In this document: one piece after another, positions 52,382-61,340 of the stretch
How the letters are laid out: the number at the start of each line of letters is the position of its first letter
Numbering within the stretch: position 1 is the stretch's first letter
Source: Pseudomonadota bacterium
Lineage (GTDB): Bacteria; Pseudomonadota; Gammaproteobacteria; Burkholderiales; Burkholderiaceae_C
NCBI GenBank assembly: GCA_021845505.1
Contig: JAJZVU010000011.1
Location: 29,744-93,743 of the forward strand
Direction: 5' to 3'
Length of the DNA: 64,000 nt
Notes under the pieces: generated by a model
What the model was told of the DNA's origin: nothing
The model's database searches: none
The model's input: only the letters and a program-made list of their open reading frames with translations
Made by a program: the position numbers and the translations under genes

Positions 52382-53546
52382 CATACGGGTCGAGCACGTG
52401 GTCGACATGGTCGAACTCGACGTTGACCAGCTTGCCGTGGCGCAGCTCGACCTTGCGGATGTACACCGTCTGCTCGATGTCGCGGGTAGCCGGGTCGATT
52501 TCGATCGGGCCGCGCGGGCTTTCGAAGCGCAGGCCCGCCAGCGCCTTCATGACCTGCGCGCCGTCGGTGCTCCCCTTGGTCTTGGCCAGCGCCAGGTCGA
52601 TGGCGTGCATGCCGTCGTACGCGGCCACCGCGAAGGCGTTGGGACGCAGCTTGTCGCCGAAGTCGGCGTAGAAGCCCTTGATGAAGTCGCGGTTGAGCGC
52701 CGACGGATGGGCGTAGGAATACTGGTAGCTGGTGACCAGCCCCAGCGCGACCTTGCCGGTGGCCTGCAGGAAGGCGTCGTCGGTGGCGTCGCCGGTCGCG
52801 TACAGCTGGATTCCCGCCTGCTTCATCCCCGCCTGCTGCCAGGCCTTGAGGAACGCCTGGCACATCGGGCCCGAGGGCAGGAAGAAGAACACCGCCTGCG
52901 GATGCACCTGCTTGATGCGCTGCACGTAGGCCGAGAAGTCCAGCGTGCTCATCGGCGTGCGCACGCCGCCGAGCAGCTTGCCTCCGGCCGCGCCGAAGGC
53001 ATCGTCGAAGGCCTTCTGCGCGTCCAGGCCGGGCGCGTAGTCGGCCACCAGGGTGTAGGCGCTGCGCACGCCCTTGGCGTAGATCCAGCGCGCCATCGGC
53101 TCGGTGACCTGCGCCTCGGTGAACGACACCCGCGCGACATAGGGCGACTTCAGGGTGATCCCGGAAGCCGCCGCGTTCATGACCACCGTGGGGATGCGGC
53201 CCTCGGTGGCGACGCTCGCGGCCGCGAAGGCATTCGGGCTGAAGGCCAGCCCGGTGAGGAATTTCACGTGGTCCTGCACCACCAGTTCCTGGGCCAGACG
53301 CTTGGCCAGCGCCGGGTCGGGACCGGTGGTGTCCTTTTCGATCATCTGCACCGGCCTGCCGGCGATCATCCCGCCATGCTGCTTCAGGTAGAGCGCGGCG
53401 CCGTCGTGGAACTCCTGGCCATACAGCGCGTACGGTCCGGAGAACGGAGCCAGCATGCCGATGCGCAAGGGCGTGCCCGCGGCGGCGGCGGTGCCGCCGA
53501 GGCACAGCATGGCTGCGGCGGCGAACGCGAGTCCTGTGGTCTTCAT
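52365..53546 (-). CDS. livK: ABC transporter periplasmic binding protein, LivK type
   Basis: A 393-residue binding protein. A signal peptide (GLAFAAAAMLCLGGTAAAAG) is followed by a Leu/Ile/Val-type bilobed domain: LRIGMLAPFSGPYALYGQEF, FLTGLAFSPNAFAAASVATE, and YDGMHAIDLALAKTKGSTDG. GGAGG precedes the ATG at 53546. Family members also carry amides, urea, aromatics and quaternary amines; given the catabolic genes upstream, an aromatic or amine ligand is more likely than an amino acid (inference). Confidence 0.92.
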   Translation of the reverse strand: MKTTGLAFAAAAMLCLGGTAAAAGTPLRIGMLAPFSGPYALYGQEFHDGAALYLKQHGGMIAGRPVQMIEKDTTGPDPALAKRLAQELVVQDHVKFLTGLAFSPNAFAAASVATEGRIPTVVMNAAASGITLKSPYVARVSFTEAQVTEPMARWIYAKGVRSAYTLVADYAPGLDAQKAFDDAFGAAGGKLLGGVRTPMSTLDFSAYVQRIKQVHPQAVFFFLPSGPMCQAFLKAWQQAGMKQAGIQLYATGDATDDAFLQATGKVALGLVTSYQYSYAHPSALNRDFIKGFYADFGDKLRPNAFAVAAYDGMHAIDLALAKTKGSTDGAQVMKALAGLRFESPRGPIEIDPATRDIEQTVYIRKVELRHGKLVNVEFDHVDHVLDPYEQAKH

Positions 53547-53634
53547 TGCGATCCTCCAAGGATGGATGAGCCGGCGAACCGGGTGATGCCTGGGGCAGCG
53601 GGCCAGCGAGCCGGTCCCGCGACGAGCGCGATTT

Positions 53635-54873
53635 CTAGGGCGTGGGCTGCAGTCCCTTGAGATCGACGGAGGTGTCGGCCAGCATGCCCGCGTCGATGCG
53701 GGCCCCGGCCTCGATCCAGCGCCGCGCCAGCATGTGCTCGCCGGGCCGGTTGACACTGTGCGCGGCGACCACGCGGTCGTCGCGCAGGTGGAATTCGCTG
53801 AAGCGGTCGGCCTCGGGGTCGCCGCGCAGCACCGCGGTGTCGCCGGCGCGCGTCAGTCCGGCCATCTGCAGCTTGAGTTCGTACTGATCGCTCCAGAACC
53901 AGGGGACGCCGCCGAAGGCCCGCATCTGGCCGCACAGCCCCGAGGCCGCGGCCCGCGCTCCCTCGTTGGCCGCATGGATCGACTCCAGGCGCAGCGGCGG
54001 CGAGCCATCGCCGTCGACCGGCGCCAGGCTGGCCACGTCGCCGGCGGCGAGCACCCCCGGCGCCGAGGTGCGCCCGAAGCCATCGACCACGATGCCGTTG
54101 CGGGTGAGGAGACCCGCCTGCTCGGCCAGTTCGACGTTGGGCAACGCGCCGACTCCGACGACGACCACGTCGCAGGCGATGCGCGCGCCGTCGTCGAGTT
54201 CGGCCGCGACCACGCGGCCCGCGTCCCCCCGCAGCGCGCGCACCTGCCGCCCCGGACGCACCTGGACCCCGCGCAGCCGATGCGCCCGCTCCAGGTAGCC
54301 GGACAGGCGCGGCGAGACGGCCCGCGCCAGCAGCCGCGGCGCGCTTTCGACGACTTCGACCGCGAGTCCGCGTCGGCGCGCCGAGGCCGCCACCTCCAGG
54401 CCGATGAACCCGCCGCCGATCACGCACACCCGGGTGGCATCGGCCAGCGCCGCGTGCAGCCGCAGCGCATCGTCCAGATCGCGCAGCGCGAACACCCCGT
54501 CGAGCCCGGCTCCGGGAGCCGCCAGCGCGCGGCAGCGCGCGCCGGTGGTCAGCGCCAGCGTGGCGTAGCGCAGGCTCGAGCCGTCGTGCAGCCGCACTTC
54601 GCGCGCACGGGGATCGAGGCCGGTCGCCCGCACGCCGCTGCGCAACTCGATGGCGTGGTTCGCGTAGAAGGCCTCGCCCCACAGCGCGAGCTCGCCCGGC
54701 GCCACGCTGCCGGCGAGCAGCCCCTTGGACAGCGGGGGACGCTGGTAGGGCCGATGCGATTCCTCGCCGAGCAGGATGATCGGCGCGTCGTAGCCCAGCT
54801 CGCGCGCGGTGGCCGCCAGCCGCGTGCCGGCGTAGGACGCGCCGACGATGACCAGCGGGAGCTTGCCGGCCAT
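53635..54873 (-). CDS. FAD-dependent ferredoxin/rubredoxin-type reductase
   Basis: A 412-residue flavoprotein of the oxygenase-coupled NAD(P)H:ferredoxin reductase class (as in putidaredoxin reductase). It has the FAD-binding N-terminus IVGASYAGTRLA, the NAD-binding VCVIGGGFIGLEVAASARRR, the FAD motif APGVLAAGDVASL, and the C-terminal domain with WFWSDQYELKLQMAGL. It would reduce the adjacent [2Fe-2S] ferredoxin to feed the Rieske oxygenase. It starts 2 bp after the ferredoxin stop, so the two are coupled. Confidence 0.93.
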   Translation of the reverse strand: MAGKLPLVIVGASYAGTRLAATARELGYDAPIILLGEESHRPYQRPPLSKGLLAGSVAPGELALWGEAFYANHAIELRSGVRATGLDPRAREVRLHDGSSLRYATLALTTGARCRALAAPGAGLDGVFALRDLDDALRLHAALADATRVCVIGGGFIGLEVAASARRRGLAVEVVESAPRLLARAVSPRLSGYLERAHRLRGVQVRPGRQVRALRGDAGRVVAAELDDGARIACDVVVVGVGALPNVELAEQAGLLTRNGIVVDGFGRTSAPGVLAAGDVASLAPVDGDGSPPLRLESIHAANEGARAAASGLCGQMRAFGGVPWFWSDQYELKLQMAGLTRAGDTAVLRGDPEADRFSEFHLRDDRVVAAHSVNRPGEHMLARRWIEAGARIDAGMLADTSVDLKGLQPTP

Positions 54874-54875
54874 GC

Positions 54876-55199
54876 TCAGACCTGGCGCGGCGGAATGTGC
54901 ACGCGCAGCCCGTCGAGCGCGGCGTCGACCTCGATCTGGCAGCTCAGCCGGCTGCCCGGCCGCCGCTCGGCGGCCACGCCGTCGAGCAGTTCATCCTCCA
55001 TCGCGTCCGGCGGCGCCAGCCGGCCCGCGAAATCCGGGTCGACGTAGACATGGCAGGTCGCGCACGCACAGCTGCCGCCGCATTCGGCCTCGATGCCGCG
55101 CACGTCGTTGCGGATCGCGGCCAGCATCACGCTGCTTCCCGACTGCGCCTGCACGCTGCGCAGCGTGCCGTCGGCGAGGATGAAATGGATGGTGGGCAT
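54876..55199 (-). CDS. Adrenodoxin-type [2Fe-2S] ferredoxin
   Basis: A 107-residue ferredoxin with the putidaredoxin/adrenodoxin Cys pattern C40-x5-C46-x2-C49 and C87. It is the electron carrier between the reductase and the oxygenase. The 85-bp gap before it holds only a G-rich imperfect repeat (GGAAGGGT units). Confidence 0.95.
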   Translation of the reverse strand: MPTIHFILADGTLRSVQAQSGSSVMLAAIRNDVRGIEAECGGSCACATCHVYVDPDFAGRLAPPDAMEDELLDGVAAERRPGSRLSCQIEVDAALDGLRVHIPPRQV

Positions 55200-55284
55200 C
55201 GGCTTGGCGGCGCGGCGCGATCGTGGAAGGGTGGAAGGGTGGAGGGCTGGCCTGGGGGTTCGGCGGGTCCGCGGGTCCGCGGAA

Positions 55285-56721
55285 TCAGAAGGTGTCGAAG
55301 TACTCGCGCTGCTCCCACTCGCTGACCTCGAGGTTGAAGCGTGCGATCTCGGCCTCCTTGATCGCGCAGTAGTGCTCGACGAAGTCGCCGCCGATCTGCC
55401 CGGCCAGCACGCTGTCCTCGCGCAGGCGCTGCAGCGCCTCCTGCAGCGAGCGCGGCAGCGGCTGCGCCGGATCCTCGTAGGGCGCGTCGGCCGAGGGCCC
55501 GGGGTCGAGGCGACGGTGCATTCCGTCGAGCCCGGCGAACAGCTGCGACGCCAGGTACAGGTACGGATTGGCGGTCGGCTCGCCGATGCGGTTCTCGATG
55601 CGCGTGGCCGGCTGCCCCGCTCCTCCGAGCACCCGCAGCATCGCGCCCCGATTGTCGCGTGCCCAGCTGGCGCGGTCGGGAGCAAGGGAATTCGGGCGAT
55701 AGCGCCGGTAGCCGTTGATGCTCGGGCTGGCCAGAGCCGCGCTGGCGCAGGCGTGAGTCCGGAGGCCCGCGAGATAGTGCATGCCCACTTCGCTCAGCGC
55801 GTCGGCCTCGGCCTGCGGCACGAAGGCGTTCTCGCCGGACGCCCGCCGCCTGAGCGATTGGTGCAGGTGCCAGCCGCTGGACATCACGTTGGGGATCCGC
55901 GGCCGGCACATGAAGGTGGCGTGGTAGCCGTTGCGCTGGCAGATCTGCTTGACCGCGCTGCGCAGCAGCACCATGGTGTCGGCCGGGGCCAGCCCGACCC
56001 CGGGGCCGAACACCAGCTCGAACTGGCTGGGCCCGAACTCGACCTCCAGCGAATGCAACGGCAGCCCGAGTTCGAGCAGCTGCGATCGCAGCAGATCCAT
56101 CAGGCCGTCGACGCGGTCGTAGCGCAGCTCGGTCAGGTACTGGTGACCGTGGCTGAGCAGCGAGACCGCCGGCGGCTCGCCGGGCTGGCCCGACTGCCCC
56201 AGCCGCAGGCTCGGGTCGTCGAGCCGGAACACATGGAACTCGACCTCGAGTCCGGCGACGAACTCGTAGCCCTGTTCGCCCGCCTGCGCCAGCGCGCGGC
56301 GCAGGATGCGCCGGGTGTCGAAGGGACACGCCCGCCCGTCGGGCAGGTAGCCGTCGCACAGCAGCCAGCCGGTGCCGCTCGCCCAAGGCAGCATGCGGAA
56401 GGTCGTCGGGTCCGGCACGATGGTGAAGTCCGAGCCCCCGCGCAGTCCGCCCGCGCCCGACCCGCCCTTGGCGAACACCGGAAACACCGTGCGGTGCGAG
56501 GTGTCCTTGAACAGCAGCGTGGAGGTCAGCCTGATGCCTTCGTGCAAGGCCTCGCGGGCCGCCTGGGCCACCAGGGTCTTGCCGCGCAGCAGGCCGTGGT
56601 GGTCGGCCCACACCAGGCGCACCACCTTGGCGCCTCCGGCGTCGAGCCGTGCCGCGACCTCGGCCGCGCTGGCGCGCTGCTCGTCGGACCACAGCTGGTG
56701 GCGGTCGACGAAAGTGGGCAT
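55285..56721 (-). CDS. Glutamine-synthetase-like ligase (GlnA superfamily)
   Basis: A 478-residue protein of the GS superfamily: the N-terminal beta-grasp (VVRLVWADHHGLLRGKTLVA), EFHVF (metal Glu), LEVEFGPSQFELVFG (metal/glutamate Glu pair), SGWHLHQSL (catalytic-core His) and RIENRIGEPTANPYLYLA (Arg region). It lacks the adenylylation Tyr context of housekeeping GlnA. Relatives gamma-glutamylate amines (PuuA, GMAS, the aniline AtdA1 type). Location inside an oxygenase operon, with a one-base overlap to the oxygenase stop (TGATG), suggests it activates an amine substrate or product. Substrate unknown. Confidence 0.88.
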   Translation of the reverse strand: MPTFVDRHQLWSDEQRASAAEVAARLDAGGAKVVRLVWADHHGLLRGKTLVAQAAREALHEGIRLTSTLLFKDTSHRTVFPVFAKGGSGAGGLRGGSDFTIVPDPTTFRMLPWASGTGWLLCDGYLPDGRACPFDTRRILRRALAQAGEQGYEFVAGLEVEFHVFRLDDPSLRLGQSGQPGEPPAVSLLSHGHQYLTELRYDRVDGLMDLLRSQLLELGLPLHSLEVEFGPSQFELVFGPGVGLAPADTMVLLRSAVKQICQRNGYHATFMCRPRIPNVMSSGWHLHQSLRRRASGENAFVPQAEADALSEVGMHYLAGLRTHACASAALASPSINGYRRYRPNSLAPDRASWARDNRGAMLRVLGGAGQPATRIENRIGEPTANPYLYLASQLFAGLDGMHRRLDPGPSADAPYEDPAQPLPRSLQEALQRLREDSVLAGQIGGDFVEHYCAIKEAEIARFNLEVSEWEQREYFDTF

Positions 56722-58055
56722 CACGGCGCCTTTCCGGACTGGAGTGCCGCCGCCGACCAGGGGCAGTCGCGCCGCCGCTGGCCATCGGCCTGCGCCGCGT
56801 AGTCCGCAGCGGCGGCGGCCGCGGCCACGCCGTCGATCGAGGCCGGCCCGCGGAAGCCCTCGCGGCTCGCGTCCCGCGGCAGCTTGGGCGCCTGGCCGCC
56901 TGCGGCGACCGTCTCGATCGCCGCCAGCAGCATGCGCCGGTAGGCCAGGATGGCCTTGTCGGTGCTGCCCAGGTGCTCGCGCGTGCGGTCCTGGATCGGC
57001 CCCATCGACTCGCAGGCCCACTGGTCGTGCACGTTGATGTCCATGCCCATTCCGGTGTAGGTCAGGCTGCGCTGCTCCTGGGCGTCGTAGCCGTAGTCGT
57101 TGCGCCGGTTCCTGCGCGATGCATAGCTGGGCGGGGTGATCGTCTGCACGCGCTGCTCGCGCATCTGCCGCTTGTCGACCGGCGACGTGAAGCTGGTGAA
57201 AATGGCGTACCAGTAGCAATGGGTATCGTCGATCGGGACGTGCCACTGCGAGATGGTCATCTCCGCGCTCATCGGGATCACGAAGGCCTGCGGGAACACC
57301 AGGTTGGTGACCCGCACATGGGTCTGCTGCTCCGACAGCCTGCGCAGCGCGGTCAGGCGCAGGCCATAGGGCGCATCCTCGACCTGGATGTCCGGGCAGT
57401 CGTACTCGCGCAGGACCCGGGTGATCGGCAGTTGCGAGTCGGCCGACGCACCGCGGAACTGCTTGCCGTAGCTGTCGGCCGTGTCCTCGTCGGTGAAGAA
57501 GCGATGCAGGAACGACGCGTGCGCCGGATCGATGCCGACTTCCAGCGCCTGCAGCCAGTTGCACTCCCACAAGCCCTTGAACGCGAAGGTATGGCTGTCG
57601 GGCGCGACAAAGCAGTCGAAGTCGGGGAACTCGGGCGCCTCGCCCGGACCCAGGTAGGCGAACACCACGCCGCTCTTCTCGACCACCGGGTACGCGCCCT
57701 GGCGCACACGGGCGCAAAGGCGGCTGCCCGGCGGCTCGGCGGGGGTTTGCAGGCAGCGCCCCTGCACGTCGAACAGCCAGCCGTGGAACAGGCAACGCAG
57801 CCCGCCGTCTTCCAGCCTGCCGTAGGCCAGGTCGGCGCCGCGGTGCGGACAGTCGCGGTCGAGCAGCCCCAGGCGTCCCTGTTCGTCGCGGAACAGCACC
57901 AGATCCTGGCCCATCACGGTCAGCGCCTTGAGCGGGCGCGCCTCGGCGAGTTCCTCGCTGAGCGCCACCGGCTGCCAGTAGCGACGCAACAACTGCCCCG
58001 CGGGAGCGTCGGGGCCGACCCGGGTCATCAGGATGTTCTGCTGCTCGCTGATCAT
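56721..58055 (-). CDS. Rieske non-heme iron oxygenase, alpha subunit
   Basis: A 444-residue oxygenase. The Rieske cluster ligands are C69-x-H71 and C88-x2-H91 (DRDCPHRG, LRCLFHGW). The catalytic iron site is in NWLQALEVGIDPAHASFLH, with H179 and H184, plus an acidic residue further on. It is of the single-subunit phthalate/vanillate-demethylase class; no beta subunit gene is present. It should hydroxylate or N-/O-demethylate an aromatic or N-heterocyclic compound, with electrons from the ferredoxin and reductase encoded downstream. It is the first gene of the long operon, transcribed away from the GntR gene. Confidence 0.93.
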   Translation of the reverse strand: MISEQQNILMTRVGPDAPAGQLLRRYWQPVALSEELAEARPLKALTVMGQDLVLFRDEQGRLGLLDRDCPHRGADLAYGRLEDGGLRCLFHGWLFDVQGRCLQTPAEPPGSRLCARVRQGAYPVVEKSGVVFAYLGPGEAPEFPDFDCFVAPDSHTFAFKGLWECNWLQALEVGIDPAHASFLHRFFTDEDTADSYGKQFRGASADSQLPITRVLREYDCPDIQVEDAPYGLRLTALRRLSEQQTHVRVTNLVFPQAFVIPMSAEMTISQWHVPIDDTHCYWYAIFTSFTSPVDKRQMREQRVQTITPPSYASRRNRRNDYGYDAQEQRSLTYTGMGMDINVHDQWACESMGPIQDRTREHLGSTDKAILAYRRMLLAAIETVAAGGQAPKLPRDASREGFRGPASIDGVAAAAAAADYAAQADGQRRRDCPWSAAALQSGKAP

Positions 58056-58102
58056 GGTGTGGGCTGTCGGATCGACTGGGCGGCGGTCGGCGCCGCGCTA
58101 TT

Positions 58103-58118
58103 GCATGCAATTGCATGC
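58103..58118. promoter_or_regulatory. Perfect 16-bp palindrome in the oxygenase-gntR gap
   Basis: GCATGCAATTGCATGC, flanked by further partly symmetric bases (TT...GATT), lies 48 bp upstream of the oxygenase start. It is a likely operator for the divergent GntR/FCD regulator or the core of the oxygenase promoter. Confidence 0.65.
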
Positions 58119-58162
58119 GATTGAATTCATTGTCACCGGCCCAACGCGACGCATCAAGGGAT

Positions 58163-58172
58163 TTGTATACGT
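58163..58172. promoter_or_regulatory. FCD-type GntR operator-like site
   Basis: TTGTATACGT contains the palindrome GTATAC and fits the TTGTATACAA-type operators reported for FCD-subfamily GntR repressors except in the last two bases. It lies about 135 bp upstream of the regulator start. An adjacent imperfect hairpin (AACCCCGA...TCGGGTT, about 58176-58194) may be a separate element. Confidence 0.45.
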
Positions 58173-58305
58173 GTTAACCCCGATATTTCGGGTTGCCTGC
58201 GGGTGCTCCGGGTATGATGACGGCGCGTCACCCAGCCCGTTGCATGCCAAACCCACCGGCGACCCGGGCCCCGCGGCCGCCTTCGCCGGGCGATGGCGTG
58301 CCGCG

Positions 58306-59076
58306 ATGTCCCGTGCCCAGGAGTACTCGATGGAATCGCTGCAGAGCCGCGTGCTCGTCCAGTTGCGCGACATGATCCTCAAGGGCGAGTTCGCCCCGGG
58401 AGAACGACTGGCCGAGATCCCGCTGGCCGATCGCCTGAAGGCCTCGCGCACCCCGGTCAAGCTGGCGCTGGCCACGCTGGAGCACGAAGGCCTGGTCGAG
58501 TCTTCCCCCGGCGGCGGCTACCAGATGCGCAAGTTCACCTACGCCGAAGTCTCCGATGCCATCCTGGTGCGCGGCAATCTGGAAGGCTACGCGGCGCGCA
58601 CCATCGCCGAGCACGGCCTGTCGCGCCAGCTCGCGCGCGAACTGCACGAACTGCTGGCCATCGGCGACAAGGCCGTGCTCAAGGACTCGATGAACCTGGA
58701 CGACTACGCCGTCTATGTCGAGATGAACAGCCGGCTGCACGCGCTGCTGATCGCCGGCAGCGAGAACGCGGCGCTGTCGCGCGCGATGGACATGCTCAAC
58801 GGGTTGCCGTTCGCCGAGGCCAGTTCGATGCTGCCCATGCAGTCGTCGCTCGAGGAAGGCCACGCCTGGATGCGCCTGGCGCACAGCCAGCACCACTCGC
58901 TGGTCGACGCGCTCGGGCGCGGCCAGGGCTTGCGCGCGCAGGCGCTGTGCGAGGAGCATGTGGAAATCGCGCGCATGAACCTGAAGATGGCCATGGAGCG
59001 CCCCGAGGTCGCGGCCGAGGTGCTGCCGGGAATCGCGATCGTCGACCTCGCGGCGCGCACCGCGCGCGCGCGCTGA
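58306..59076 (+). CDS. GntR-family regulator, FCD subfamily
   Basis: A 256-residue regulator: N-terminal winged HTH (ESLQSRVLVQLRDMILKGEF, then LKASRTPVKLALATLEHEGL) and an all-helical FCD ligand domain from about 100 with metal-binding-type residues (Asp and His positions such as NSRLHALLI and HSQHHSLV). FCD regulators usually repress divergent catabolic operons and respond to the pathway substrate, which fits its position opposite the Rieske operon. The ATG at 58306 is used; a second ATG is at 58330. Upstream in-frame codons read as non-protein sequence. Confidence 0.9.
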   Translation: MSRAQEYSMESLQSRVLVQLRDMILKGEFAPGERLAEIPLADRLKASRTPVKLALATLEHEGLVESSPGGGYQMRKFTYAEVSDAILVRGNLEGYAARTIAEHGLSRQLARELHELLAIGDKAVLKDSMNLDDYAVYVEMNSRLHALLIAGSENAALSRAMDMLNGLPFAEASSMLPMQSSLEEGHAWMRLAHSQHHSLVDALGRGQGLRAQALCEEHVEIARMNLKMAMERPEVAAEVLPGIAIVDLAARTARAR

Positions 59077-59102
59077 CGCGCCGGGCGCGGCGGCCGGCGC
59101 GC

Positions 59103-60527
59103 CTACCGCCCGGGCAAGCCCGCCGACTGCGCCTGCTCGATGAATCGCTCGAGGTATCGCAGCGCGCCGGTCCGCCGCAGGCGGTTGCGCACGTCCTGCA
59201 TCGACGTCGGCGGCCCGCCCTGCGCGGCCAGCTGCATCGACAGGCTCGCCAGGTCGCCGGTGGCCCGCCCCGACCCTGCCAGCGAGGCCTCGTTCAGCCA
59301 CGCATAGGCCAGCGCATCGTCGCCGCGGCGCGCCGCCAGCTCGCCCAGCAGCACCTGAGCCGGGACGTAGCCCATCCTGGCCGCCCGCAGGTACAGCACC
59401 TGAGCCTGGTCGAGGGCGTGGCGCTCGGGCCACCGCTGCTCCAGCAACATCGCACCCAGCGTGCGCTCGGCCGCAGTGGCGTCGGGCCGCTGCGCTCGCG
59501 CGACGGCGCGGCGGCGCTGCGCCGGGCCCAGATCGCGCACCGCGTCGGCCAGCTGGTCCAGGTCATCGTGCCAGTCGGCCGGCGTGCCGATCGGCCGCGC
59601 CGCCTGCGCGTCGACCTGGTAATGCGTCGCCCCGGCGCCGCCGGCCGAGCGCCCGCCGGGGCTTGCGTCCGGCGCGATGCGCGCGAAACGGGTCGAGCGC
59701 AATTCGATGCGCCGGGCCCCGAGCACCATGACCTCCTCGCGCAGATCCGAGTAGTAGCCGGGCTGCTGGCGGTGCCGCGTGCTCGCCCACACGGCGTCGG
59801 CAGCCTCGCGAAACACCGCCTCCAGCGGCCGCGCGCCCGGCCGCAGCAACGCGGCCGCCAGCGCGGTGGCATAGGGGCCGTGGGGGCGGTCGGGCCAGTC
59901 CAGCGCCTGGGTGAACGGAGCCGTCGAATAGGCCGTCAGGCTGCCGCCCCACGCGCGCGGGGGAAACAGCCCGGGATCGCCCTGCAGGCCGCGGGTGGCC
60001 GACGGCCCGCCCGCGAGCACGAAGGGGTTGTTGCGGCAGGCGTCCTCGACCAGCACCGCGGCGCCCGGGTTGGCCTGTTCGATCATTCCCCGCAGCGCGT
60101 CGAGATGGAACCCCTGCGCCCGCAAGGCTTGCGGCGAACTCACCGTGGTGTCGACCCCGAGCATCAGGTTGCGGCCGTCCACGTAGGCCCCGTGGCCCGA
60201 GAAATAGAACCAGGCCAACTCGGCCGGTTGCCGCCGCAGCCCGAGCATGAAGGCATCGACCACCCGCGACAGCTCGGCGTTGGTGGCGTCGACCACGCAG
60301 GTGCAGTCGATTCCCAGGCGCCCCAGCGTCGCCTCGATCAGCCGGGCGTCGCGCGCCGGGTTGACCAACCGCGGCACGTGCCGGTAGGCCGCGTTGCCGA
60401 CGATCAACGCGCGCCGCGGCCCGGGCACGCGGGCGGGCGCCGCCCACCCGGACTGCCGCAGCCCGGGCGCCAGCGCCGCAGCCAACCCCCATGCACTGCC
60501 CAGCACCATCCTTCGATTCACCATCAT
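59103..60527 (-). CDS. Exported caspase-like (peptidase C14 / metacaspase-type) protease with Sel1-like C-terminus
   Basis: A 474-residue protein. The N-terminus (MMVNRRMVLGSAWGLAAALA) is a twin-arginine-like signal. The caspase-fold p20 domain starts at RRALIVGNAAYRHVPRL; catalytic H112 is in YFSGHGAYVDG and catalytic C164 in LVEDACRNNPF. Both are present, so it should be an active Arg/Lys-type or related cysteine protease. The last 120 residues resemble Sel1/TPR-type repeats (AQVLYLRAARMGYVPAQVLL). The start could be either of two adjacent ATGs. It is divergent from the sigma factor gene. Its substrate is unknown. Confidence 0.87.
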   Translation of the reverse strand: MMVNRRMVLGSAWGLAAALAPGLRQSGWAAPARVPGPRRALIVGNAAYRHVPRLVNPARDARLIEATLGRLGIDCTCVVDATNAELSRVVDAFMLGLRRQPAELAWFYFSGHGAYVDGRNLMLGVDTTVSSPQALRAQGFHLDALRGMIEQANPGAAVLVEDACRNNPFVLAGGPSATRGLQGDPGLFPPRAWGGSLTAYSTAPFTQALDWPDRPHGPYATALAAALLRPGARPLEAVFREAADAVWASTRHRQQPGYYSDLREEVMVLGARRIELRSTRFARIAPDASPGGRSAGGAGATHYQVDAQAARPIGTPADWHDDLDQLADAVRDLGPAQRRRAVARAQRPDATAAERTLGAMLLEQRWPERHALDQAQVLYLRAARMGYVPAQVLLGELAARRGDDALAYAWLNEASLAGSGRATGDLASLSMQLAAQGGPPTSMQDVRNRLRRTGALRYLERFIEQAQSAGLPGR

Positions 60528-60656
60528 CCCTCGCCAGACCCGGCGCGCGCCGGCGCCCGGCCATCGTAACGGGCACGCCGGGCATACCCCGGCCTGGCGC
60601 CGCGCGCAGGCGCTGCTACCATCGCGGGCCACCACCTGCCACGGAGTCGTCAGCCC

Positions 60657-61340
60657 TTGTCGAGCCACGATTTCGGCCGCCTGCGCGAGCTCTGGGCCGC
60701 CCGCGAGCATGCCACCCAAGCGCAGTGGCACGAGTTGTTCGTACTCGTCGATCGGGTCTTGCGACGGGCCAGGATGCTCGACGACCGCCTGGAGCGCTCC
60801 GACCTCGTGCAAGGCTACTTCTGCGACCGCGTGCTCGCCGGGCGCGGCCTGTCGGTCCCGGACAACGAGGCGGCGCTGCTGAACTGGTTCCGCAAGTACC
60901 AACTCGACCAGATCGCGGCGCTGCACCAGCCTGCGCTGCCCTGGAGCGACGGGCCTTGCGGATGCGAGGAGTCCGTGCAGCATCCGGCGCAACCCGAGGA
61001 GGTGCTTTTTCGCGAACGACGCAAGCGAGCCGTCGCGGAATTCTTCGATGCCCTGTCGCAGGAAGAGAGGCTGCTGCTGCAGCTTTCACACTGCGACGGC
61101 GAGTCCGTTCTATCGGTGCAGCAGCAGCACGGCGTGCGCAGTGCGCACTACCGCAGCAAGCAATTGGGCATCCTGCTGGGCAGGTCGACACTGCCGGTGC
61201 ACTGGGCGCGCAGCAAGCTCGGGCGCCTGGTGAAGGACCTCGGGCTGACGGTGGAGCGCACGATGGGCGACGACCTGCTGCAAGTCTTTCGTCTGCTCTG
61301 CGAGCGCTCGCAACAGTGGTGGAAACAGGCCCAGGCATGA
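60657..61340 (+). CDS. Divergent ECF-like sigma factor
   Basis: A 227-residue protein with a sigma-2-like region (RSDLVQGYFCDRVLAGRG ... LLNWFRKYQLDQIAAL, compare the ECF DLVQ...F helix and core helix) and a sigma-4-like HTH (DALSQEERLLLQLSHCDGES followed by a recognition helix with HYRSKQLG). A Cys pair (CGCEE) lies between. The start is a TTG at 60657 with GGAG 10 bases upstream; no ATG is close. The ATGA overlap with the downstream membrane protein gene suggests a sigma/anti-sigma pair. Divergent from the mainstream ECF families; confidence in the sigma role is moderate. Confidence 0.68.
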   Translation: MSSHDFGRLRELWAAREHATQAQWHELFVLVDRVLRRARMLDDRLERSDLVQGYFCDRVLAGRGLSVPDNEAALLNWFRKYQLDQIAALHQPALPWSDGPCGCEESVQHPAQPEEVLFRERRKRAVAEFFDALSQEERLLLQLSHCDGESVLSVQQQHGVRSAHYRSKQLGILLGRSTLPVHWARSKLGRLVKDLGLTVERTMGDDLLQVFRLLCERSQQWWKQAQA

